A DNA stretch of 17,578 bases from positions 1-17,578 of the forward strand of contig JAFCZV010000042.1 of assembly GCA_019314155.1 (NCBI GenBank), read 5' to 3'. A program made the position numbers and the translations under genes. The notes under the pieces are model-generated. The model saw nothing but the letters and a program-made list of their open reading frames with translations, made no database searches and was not told the DNA's origin. Shown here one piece after another: positions 1 through 5,847 of the stretch (positions are counted from its first letter, which is position 1; the number at the start of each line of letters is the position of its first letter). The stretch is from Deltaproteobacteria bacterium (lineage in GTDB: Bacteria > Desulfobacterota > Desulfobacteria > Desulfobacterales > UBA11574).

Positions 1-171
1 CTCTTCGGATTTTTCAGGAGTTTCTTCCAAACCTTTCACTGTTTCTTCCACAGTTTGGTAGATAGACTTGAATGTCTCGTGAAAGCCGGCGGGGCCCAGC
101 CTTCCGGTTTCGATAAATTTCACGACGATTTCTTTGGTGGATCTGAGAATCAGTTCATCGACAGAACTCAT
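1..171 (-). CDS. Unknown conserved-looking small protein, 5' part only (runs off the left edge)
   Basis: Read on the minus strand from an ATG at 171-169, an open frame of 57 codons continues without stop to base 1, so the C-terminus is outside the window. A ribosome site AAAGGTG lies about 6 bases before the ATG. The visible part begins MSSVDELILRSTKEIVVK and is followed by a stretch of Glu, Thr and Lys suggesting a charged tail or linker. I do not recognise the family with confidence. The N-terminal helical pattern weakly resembles the N-terminus of MucR/Ros-type regulators, but the zinc finger that would decide this is not in view. It is transcribed divergently from queF. Confidence 0.65.
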   Translation of the reverse strand, partial: MSSVDELILRSTKEIVVKFIETGRLGPAGFHETFKSIYQTVEETVKGLEETPEKSEE

Positions 172-294
172 TTGCAACACCTTTTTGTTAGGAGTTTTTA
201 TAATAAAATTGATTCGTTAGCAGAAAAAACCTTTGATGTCAAGATTCTCTCTAACCGCCTTGCCCCCGGCATTCAAAAAATTATGAGGGTTTAT

Positions 295-323
295 TTGACA
301 CCAAACGTTTTCTTAATTATTAA
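295..323 (+). promoter_or_regulatory. Likely sigma-70 promoter of the queF-lipoprotein operon
   Basis: A perfect -35 box TTGACA at 295-300 is followed by a 17-base spacer and a -10-like TATTAA at 318-323 (4 of 6 consensus positions). It lies about 70 bases upstream of the queF start codon in an AT-rich gap between divergent genes. The assignment is from consensus match and position only. Confidence 0.5.
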
Positions 324-393
324 AAGAGTGGATAATACTGGCCCATTGAAAATTTTCAGCATATTTTCAATTAAATTATAATGGAGCAAGGAA

Positions 394-801
394 ATGAAAC
401 CACCTTTTGAAAAGAATATAAAATACAATATTGAAAGTCCGGACATTGTAAAAACCGACGTTCTGACCCCCATCGAATATCAATATCGATCCCGAAGAGA
501 CGTTGATATCATCATCCGACAACCGGAATATACATCGGTATGTCCCATGACCGGATTACCCGACGTTGGGTGTATAAGCATCAAGTACAGGCCGGATGAG
601 AAAATCGTTGAACTGAAATCCTTGAAATTTTATCTATTGCAGTACAGGAATGTCGGTATTTTTTATGAGCATGTGGCCAACCGGATTCTTGATGATCTTG
701 TTGCCGTTCTGGCGCCCAAATTTATGGAGGTTACCGGGGATTTCACAGCAAGAGGCGGAATCACGGCCAGAGTTACGGCGGTGTTTGAAGGGAACAAATA
801 A
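394..801 (+). CDS. queF: NADPH-dependent 7-cyano-7-deazaguanine (preQ0) reductase QueF
   Basis: QueF reduces the nitrile of preQ0 to the aminomethyl group of preQ1 with two NADPH, a late cytoplasmic step of queuosine tRNA modification. At 135 residues it has the length of the short single-domain (YkvM-type) subfamily. Visible signatures are the catalytic cysteine in SVCPMTGLPD (Cys50, with partner Asp57), the QueF motif ELKSLKFY (residues 73-80) that binds NADPH, and the FYEH segment (Glu92, His93) that binds the nucleobase. The ATG is preceded by a strong GGAGCAAGGA about 2-10 bases upstream. The stop codon overlaps the next start (TAATG), so the lipoprotein gene downstream is translationally coupled. 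No other queuosine gene is in the window. Confidence 0.95.
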   Translation: MKPPFEKNIKYNIESPDIVKTDVLTPIEYQYRSRRDVDIIIRQPEYTSVCPMTGLPDVGCISIKYRPDEKIVELKSLKFYLLQYRNVGIFYEHVANRILDDLVAVLAPKFMEVTGDFTARGGITARVTAVFEGNK

Positions 802-1760
802 TGTCCAAAACAACCAAAACGCACGTTGTAAATCGGTATCAAGTTGCTGCTGTTTTATTTTTATCCCTAATTTTATCATTGACTACAGGGTGTTCAACAT
901 ACTCGTCTATGGAGAGAAAAACCAAGCGAATGGTCAGAGATCTTCGGGCTCCAGGCAGTGATTTGAAAAAAAGGATTGCCATTACGCTTTTTGAAAACAA
1001 AACCTCTTTTGCCGATAAGGAGATGCAAAAAAGCTTTTTAATCGATCTGACGGAAAAGATAATGTCTTCATGCCCGGACGTCCTTTTGGAAAAACCGGGC
1101 GATTCCGGCTATCCCGATTTTTTGGTAAAGTTACCCAGGAAGGCATCCGGCCGGATCGACAACTATGATCTGGCCAAGTCCGGCAGACGGTTCGGTTTGA
1201 ATGCAATGGTAACCGGAGCGTTAAATGATGTCAGAGTCGATAAAAGGAAAAAGGGGATCTGGTGGTTTAAAGAGATTCATCACTATGTCCAGGTACAGAT
1301 TGTGGCTGAAGTATACGATACCGAGACCGGCGCAAAGCTTCTCGACGAAAGTTTTATGCGCGAAATCGAAATCGATGAATCAGACCTGGAATCCACCAGT
1401 GCAAACGCTGAAATTAAGGCGTATATAAAAGATGATATTTTTAAGCATATTGCCGTTGATACGGGCGAAAAAATCTGCAATGCCGTGGTGTTAGATCCCT
1501 GGACAGGACATATTACTTCGACCGTTGGCGATAAGATCATCCTATCTTCTGGAGAACGGGTGGGAATTAAGCCCGGGGATATATTTGAAGTTTATAACAG
1601 TACCGATACCTTCCAGGGTGTGGAAGGTCACCGATTCTTTATACCAGGTCTTAAAACCGGAGAGATAAAAATAACTGCCGTCTATCCCGACACTGCCGAA
1701 GCTGTTCGCATTTCAGGCCAAGACATTCAGGCAGGCTTTACGGTTCGGCCGGAAGATTAA
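801..1760 (+). CDS. CsgG/FlgT-like outer-membrane-directed lipoprotein
   Basis: A 319-residue exported lipoprotein. A basic N-terminus and a hydrophobic stretch (about residues 15-29) end in a lipobox LTTGC with Cys31 as the lipid-attachment site. The body starts with a segment like those in CsgG/LpoB/FlgT proteins (KKRIAITLFENKT, about 56-68), then a region with the style RFGLNAMVTGAL (about 130-141). The C-terminal part contains SGERVGIKPGDIFEVY (about residues 250-265), reminiscent of the FlgT C-terminal domain. The family assignment is by pattern, not by alignment; the role is probably envelope assembly, possibly flagellar, but no flagellar genes are nearby. The start codon overlaps the queF stop by one base, so it is co-translated from the queF promoter. 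Confidence 0.8.
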   Translation: MSKTTKTHVVNRYQVAAVLFLSLILSLTTGCSTYSSMERKTKRMVRDLRAPGSDLKKRIAITLFENKTSFADKEMQKSFLIDLTEKIMSSCPDVLLEKPGDSGYPDFLVKLPRKASGRIDNYDLAKSGRRFGLNAMVTGALNDVRVDKRKKGIWWFKEIHHYVQVQIVAEVYDTETGAKLLDESFMREIEIDESDLESTSANAEIKAYIKDDIFKHIAVDTGEKICNAVVLDPWTGHITSTVGDKIILSSGERVGIKPGDIFEVYNSTDTFQGVEGHRFFIPGLKTGEIKITAVYPDTAEAVRISGQDIQAGFTVRPED

Positions 1761-1820
1761 TCCCCACGGCCATAAAGAATCTATCTTGCTCTTTAAAAAA
1801 CAAACAATTCTTTCGATCAA

Positions 1821-2834
1821 TTAGGGTTCAACTTTGTAAGGGGTAATCGGTTGGTCGATCCCCTTTACGGTGACTGAAGGGAGGGGTTCAACTTTTATTT
1901 CGCCCGAAAGTTTTTGAAATGTCGCATCACTGATGAGGATCTCACCGCCTTTTGCCATGCTTTGCAGCCGTGCGGCGATATTGACCGGCATTCCTATGGA
2001 CGTAAATTCTTTGATTCTCAACGAGCCCAAAATGCCGGAAAATACCTTTCCTGTTGATATGCCGATGCCGATCTTCAGCCTCATTCCATTTTTTTTGTAT
2101 AGTTTTTTATCGATTTTTTTTGCGCATCTCTGCATTTCCATGGCCGTTTCCACAGCACAGATCGCATTGTTATCGTACGCTACCGGCGATCCGAAAACCA
2201 CCATAATACTGTCGCCAATATGTTTGTCCACGGTTCCGTTATTCCGATAAGCGATCTCACCCAGCGGCGTGAAATAGTCGTTGTTTAAAAAGTCAGCGAT
2301 TTTGTCGGGTTGAACCTGCTGAGACATCCGGGTGAAATCGCGAATATCAGAAAAAAGAATCGAAGCTTCATGGTGCGTCGGCTTCAGAACCCCCGACGAT
2401 TTTTCGATCTTTTGGTAAACCTGTTCGGACACAAACTGTTTGAGGCGCTTTCGAACATGGATGGTGCGGATTTTGGCCCTTAGTTCCATATTGTCAAACG
2501 GTTTGGTTAGAAAACCGTCAATCCCGTCGTTGGTGGCCTGAATCGCCGCTTCCATGGTTGCGTATCCCGTAAGGACGATGCGGGTGATTTCAGGATTGAT
2601 GGATCCGATGATGGCGAGGGTTTCAATACCGTCCAATCCCGGCATCTTGTAATCGGAAATTACCGATACAGTGTCAGAAATGTTCTCTTTTACAAAGGCA
2701 ATACCGGTTTCACCGTTTTCGGCGGTATGGGTTGTATACGGCTCACGTTTAAGGGCACGAACCACCGAACGCCGGATGCCTTCTTCGTCATCGATGAAAA
2801 GCAGTTTGTCCATGGGTGTTCTCTTGAACTGCAT
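1821..2834 (-). CDS. Response regulator with class III adenylate/guanylate cyclase output domain
   Basis: A two-domain signalling protein. Residues about 8-125 form a receiver domain with the acidic pair Asp15/Asp16, phospho-acceptor Asp61 in SDYKMPG, Thr89 and Lys111 in LTKPF. Residues about 155-325 form a cyclase homology domain: metal aspartates Asp163 (FSDIRDFT) and Asp208 (KHIGD), purine-selecting Lys204, and transition-state Asn285 and Arg289 (PVNIAAR). The position usually Asp for ATP selection is Glu276 (KEFTSIG), and the usual IGD is IGM. Catalysis is therefore plausible, most likely making cAMP, but unproven. An internal ATG at 2813 (residue 8) fits the usual receiver N-terminus and may be the true start. 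It is an orphan: no sensor kinase is in the window. It converges on the lipoprotein gene, with 60 bases between the stop codons. Confidence 0.92.
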   Translation of the reverse strand: MQFKRTPMDKLLFIDDEEGIRRSVVRALKREPYTTHTAENGETGIAFVKENISDTVSVISDYKMPGLDGIETLAIIGSINPEITRIVLTGYATMEAAIQATNDGIDGFLTKPFDNMELRAKIRTIHVRKRLKQFVSEQVYQKIEKSSGVLKPTHHEASILFSDIRDFTRMSQQVQPDKIADFLNNDYFTPLGEIAYRNNGTVDKHIGDSIMVVFGSPVAYDNNAICAVETAMEMQRCAKKIDKKLYKKNGMRLKIGIGISTGKVFSGILGSLRIKEFTSIGMPVNIAARLQSMAKGGEILISDATFQKLSGEIKVEPLPSVTVKGIDQPITPYKVEP

Positions 2835-3440
2835 CAGCTCGCCCAGTTGTCAGGGATTCAACAGGGCAAGAGCATTCCCTGCAAGTGTCTTGGAGCAAAG
2901 TTTACCCCACCCCGTAGGTAGTTTACTATCGTACTGGGGTGAAACCGATCTGTCTTTTCCGTTTAACCGGGCGGAAATCCGGCCTTGCGGAGCTCCTGGG
3001 AACTTTACACTTTGGGGGTTGATAGAATTCGATCTCGAACTCTGTAAATCAATTTTCGTGCCAAAACTCGATTTACTTTAAACTCATTGGAAACTTTGGG
3101 GTCGATTCAGCACTATATACTCGAAAATCTTTGTTTTAAAGACAGTTACGGTGATTGAAATTTTGTATCTTGATGATTGCGGCTTGGGCATTAAATCGAA
3201 ACTTAAAATCCATAAAAGCAAGAATGCACAGAAAACGGTTCATATGCGCACATGTTTTTGTGCATTTTTGCGCCGGTGATGAACCGATAACCCCACGGTG
3301 CGCATAGACAATCTTTAGAAACTTCTCTTCGGTACCAACAGGAAAAAAGACCAAATAGTGTCTTGATATATCGTTTATAAAAAGTTATAGAATAAAATTT
3401 TTAATTCCCAGCTATACAGAAACTTAGAGGGTTAAAACTG
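2835..3440. other. Gene-free stretch with two imperfect dyads, between divergent genes
   Basis: No convincing gene in about 600 bases. It should hold the promoters for both flanking genes. Two dyads are visible. At 2909-2940, an ACCCC arm followed by GTAGGTAG and a mirrored right arm ending GGGGT fold imperfectly around TTTA. At 3044-3076, GTAAATC pairs with GATTTAC and an inner TTTT/AAAA adds pairs. Short phrases recur (ACTTTGGGG at about 3010 and again at about 3093; AACTC three times between 3038 and 3084), which could be decayed sequence. Only the LysRS promoter at 3363-3391 looks clear. Confidence 0.5.
3363..3391 (+). promoter_or_regulatory. Likely sigma-70 promoter of the LysRS gene
   Basis: TTGATA at 3363-3368, a 17-base AT-rich spacer, and TATAGA at 3386-3391 (5 of 6 consensus matches in each hexamer). 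The start codon is 50 bases further on, preceded by GAGGG. No T-box-like leader fits in the remaining space. Confidence 0.5.
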
Positions 3441-4931
3441 ATGACGTCGCCGAATTATAAATCCTGGCCTTTCAAAGAGGCCGACAAGTTACGCAAACGA
3501 TTTTCAAAATCTGTAAATATTCCCCTCCGGTTTGAAACCGGCTTTGGACCCAGTGGTTTGCCCCATATCGGCACATTTGCCGAGATCGCTCGAACGACCT
3601 GGATACGCCAGGCCTTTGAATTTTTAACCCAGCGGGAAACTCAACTCATCGCGTTTAGCGATGATATGGACGGTTTGAGAAAAGTGCCTTTAAATATGCC
3701 CCAACAGGAAATGTTGACTGAAAATTTGGGAAAGCCCCTATGTCGCATCCCTGATCCATTTGATGCGTGTGAAAGTTATAGCGCATATATGAACAAAAAA
3801 TTGCGGGAATTCTTGGATAGTTATAAATTTGATTATGTGTTTCAAAGTTCATATGAAGCCTATACCCGGGGTGATTTTAACGAAGGTTTGGCCATTATCC
3901 TTCAAAAGGTCGAAGATATCAAAGGGATCATTCTCCCCACAATGGGTGAGGAAAAGCGGTCGAATTGGTCTCCGTTTTTCCCAATCTGCGAAAAATGCGG
4001 ACGGATTTATAGCACCCGGGTGACCGCCTATGACACTGAAAAAAATACCATCGACTACATCTGCGACCGAGAAGAATGGGCATTGCGCTGGTATTCTTAT
4101 GACATTGGATATGAGATGTATGGAAAAGACCTGATCGAATCCGCAAAGCTTTCCGGTAAGATTATCCGGTTAATGGGCAAACAGCCTCCCACAGGGTTGT
4201 TCTACGAACTCTTTTTAGACGAAAAAGGTCGGAAGATTTCAAAAAGCGTCGGCAAAGGGTTAACCATAGAATCTTGGATGAGCTACGCGCCGTTAGAGTC
4301 TTTATTGTACTTTATTTTTCAGAACCCAAAGCAAGCGAAGCGGCTGTTTTGGGGGATTGTACCAAAGTCGGTGGATGAATACCTTGCGGGTCTAAATAAT
4401 TATGAAAATTTGGATGCCGAGAAACAGCCTGATTCGACGATTTGGCATCTTTTTAATCAGGGTACAGCGGTTCCTGATTACAGGACATCCATCAATTTTT
4501 CATTGATCAACAACCTCATTTCAGCAGTGGGTGCGGACGATATAGGCCTAATATTAGAATATCTAAAACGCTATGATTCTTCTATGGATGAGTTCAGTGC
4601 TGTAATAGAAGATCTGGTAAAGAAGGCCATGAACTACTATAGAGATTTTATCTTGCCGAGCAAGCATTATCGCACCCCGAACGAAAAAGAAAAAAAGATG
4701 TTAAAGGGTCTTCGGGATGAACTCGCAAATTATGATGGCGATGATGAAAACGAAATTCAATCCATCCCGTTTTCGGTGGCTCGATTATTTGATGAATCGC
4801 CAAAGAACTTTTTTAAAACATTTTATGAAGTGGTCTTCGGTCAAGAACGTGGACCACGCTTTGGAACCTTTGTTCAACTGGTTGGCAAGGAAAAAGCACT
4901 TTCATTGTTGGATACGGCCGCCAGCACCTGA
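3441..4931 (+). CDS. lysK: Lysyl-tRNA synthetase, class I type
   Basis: This is the Rossmann-fold (class I) lysine-tRNA ligase, not the common class II LysS. The HIGH-like motif is GPSGLPHIGT (residues 36-45), followed by SDDMDGLRKVP (73-83). The KMSKS-like loop is KISKS (265-269), preceded by the family segment YELFLDEKGR, and a CEKC pair (183-186) marks the zinc-type insertion. The wording of these motifs is closest to the alphaproteobacterial branch as I remember it, which suggests old horizontal transfer. At 496 residues it is short: homologues I know have about 20 more residues between the zinc region and the ALRW segment (here near residue 208-216), where sequence seems missing in frame. 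A GAGGG ribosome site lies about 10 bases before the ATG. It stands alone as a single transcription unit. Confidence 0.93.
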   Translation: MTSPNYKSWPFKEADKLRKRFSKSVNIPLRFETGFGPSGLPHIGTFAEIARTTWIRQAFEFLTQRETQLIAFSDDMDGLRKVPLNMPQQEMLTENLGKPLCRIPDPFDACESYSAYMNKKLREFLDSYKFDYVFQSSYEAYTRGDFNEGLAIILQKVEDIKGIILPTMGEEKRSNWSPFFPICEKCGRIYSTRVTAYDTEKNTIDYICDREEWALRWYSYDIGYEMYGKDLIESAKLSGKIIRLMGKQPPTGLFYELFLDEKGRKISKSVGKGLTIESWMSYAPLESLLYFIFQNPKQAKRLFWGIVPKSVDEYLAGLNNYENLDAEKQPDSTIWHLFNQGTAVPDYRTSINFSLINNLISAVGADDIGLILEYLKRYDSSMDEFSAVIEDLVKKAMNYYRDFILPSKHYRTPNEKEKKMLKGLRDELANYDGDDENEIQSIPFSVARLFDESPKNFFKTFYEVVFGQERGPRFGTFVQLVGKEKALSLLDTAAST

Positions 4932-5099
4932 TTTTGACATGGACGGCCACAGCTGTTCCCCAGGGGCCTCGGAATATTGGAGCTCGGTTCTTCGGCGATA
5001 TCTCAACCAGCCCATCACTCATTATGGAGCATCAAATTCGCCCATTTAACTTTGCAACCAATTGACATCATGAAAATAATAGGCCATTCAGGCTGTGAT

Positions 5100-5132
5100 G
5101 GGTCGCCGGTTCGAGCCGGATCAGCGGCACCG
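5100..5132 (+). pseudogene. Decayed 3' end of a tRNA gene (T-arm and acceptor 3' strand only)
   Basis: The order of elements is that of a tRNA tail: a GGGTC-like variable loop, T-stem GCCGG (5105-5109), T-loop TTCGAGC (5110-5116), an incomplete 3' T-stem (CGGAT, one base short of the expected CCGG-type arm), an acceptor-like CAGCGGC (5122-5128), discriminator A and CCG in place of CCA. No 5' half is found upstream, so it cannot make a tRNA. It may be a truncated tRNA or the remnant of an integration site. The amino-acid identity cannot be told because the anticodon is absent. Confidence 0.4.
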
Positions 5133-5140
5133 AACATTTC

Positions 5141-5172
5141 AAAAAAATCAGTCTGTCTGACCGGCTTTTTTT
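5141..5172 (+). terminator. Weak terminator-like hairpin after the tRNA remnant
   Basis: TCAG (5148-5151) pairs with CTGA (5157-5160) around TCTGT; then a CCGGC bulge and a run of seven T (5166-5172) that can pair back to seven A (5141-5147). It is imperfect as a terminator, and CCGGC followed by T looks like the 3' arm of an originally longer GC stem. Confidence 0.3.
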
Positions 5173-5214
5173 GTTTGACGCATACTTTTTACTCAACCTC
5201 TCACCCTTCTTCCC

Positions 5215-5243
5215 TTGACATAACAATTGTATTGGCTTAAAAA
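5215..5243 (+). promoter_or_regulatory. Likely promoter of the GerMN protein-EF-G operon
   Basis: A perfect TTGACA at 5215-5220, a 17-base spacer and TAAAAA at 5238-5243 (4 of 6). It sits 35 bases before the start codon at 5278, so any leader is very short. Confidence 0.4.
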
Positions 5244-5277
5244 ACCTTGTCATTTTGTAAACAAAGCGTGATGCATC

Positions 5278-5847
5278 ATGATTAAAAAAAACCGTGTGTC
5301 CTATACGTGTTCTGCTGTTATTACCGGCCTTGTCATATGCACGGTTCTGGTGATGATGCCCTTTAATTCCTGGGGTTTGGATCAATTTGAGCAAAAAGCA
5401 AGATTCATTCAAGCACAACATTTAGACAAGTCTGTTGTCCATCTGTATTTTTCCGACAAAAAAAATTCGTTTCTCATTGCAGAAGCGTGGAATCTGGGTC
5501 ATTCCGACAATCCGGCTAAATTCGGCAAAATCATCGTCGAAGCCCTGGCAAACGGCCCTCGCACAGGACTTATGCGGACGCTTCCCGAAGGTACGACTCT
5601 CAATGCATTCTATGTGACCCGGGATGGAACAGCGTATGTCGATATGTCGGATAAAATAAGGCAGGCTCACCCCGGCGGAATTAAATCGGAACTTTTTATT
5701 ATTTATTCAATCGTAAATTCATTGATATTGAATATTCCTGAAATCGATGCTGTGAAGATTTTGATCGACGGACGTGACGCCATGACGCTGGCCGGCCATA
5801 TCGATCTTCGCTTTCCCTTTAAAGCCAACATGCTTCTAGTACGATGA
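5278..5847 (+). CDS. Exported GerMN-domain protein
   Basis: 189 residues. A basic start and a hydrophobic stretch (about residues 11-33) act as signal peptide or anchor. The remainder fits a GerMN ('germane') domain: a strand with VHLYFSDKKNSFLI near residue 54, then KIIVEALANGPRTGL (about 83-97), LPEGTTLNAFYVTRDGTAYVDMS as the most diagnostic block, and a C-terminal SELFIIYSIVNSLI helix. GerMN domains occur in spore-germination GerM and in lipoproteins beside lytic amidases; the exact role here is unknown. The start is fixed by an in-frame TGA nine bases upstream, although the ribosome site is poor. The stop overlaps the EF-G start (ATGA), so the two genes are coupled. Confidence 0.85.
   Translation: MIKKNRVSYTCSAVITGLVICTVLVMMPFNSWGLDQFEQKARFIQAQHLDKSVVHLYFSDKKNSFLIAEAWNLGHSDNPAKFGKIIVEALANGPRTGLMRTLPEGTTLNAFYVTRDGTAYVDMSDKIRQAHPGGIKSELFIIYSIVNSLILNIPEIDAVKILIDGRDAMTLAGHIDLRFPFKANMLLVR

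Larger units (their letters stand above)
4932..5277. other. Gene-free gap holding a tRNA remnant, a weak terminator and a promoter
   Basis: About 345 bases without a supportable gene. It contains a tRNA-like 3' end at 5100-5132, a U-tract hairpin at 5141-5172 and a -35/-10 pair at 5215-5243. I saw no full cloverleaf: the sequence upstream of 5100 does not supply an acceptor 5' strand matching CAGCGGC. Confidence 0.5.

Noticed and set aside
1775..1818. AAAGAAT/ATTCTTT hairpin between the lipoprotein and cyclase genes as terminator
   Set aside because: A seven-base AT-rich stem with a loop of about 25 bases is too weak to support.
3136..3354. A 72-codon minus-strand open frame upstream of LysRS
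   Set aside because: It starts with TTG without a ribosome site, has an unconvincing composition, and would sit in the promoter region of two genes.
3391..3440. T-box or lysine riboswitch before LysRS
   Set aside because: Only 50 bases lie between the likely promoter and the start, with no specifier or antiterminator structure.
4990..5132. A complete tRNA gene ending at 5132
   Set aside because: No acceptor 5' strand, D-arm or anticodon stem could be matched upstream of the T-arm; only the 3' tail is supportable.
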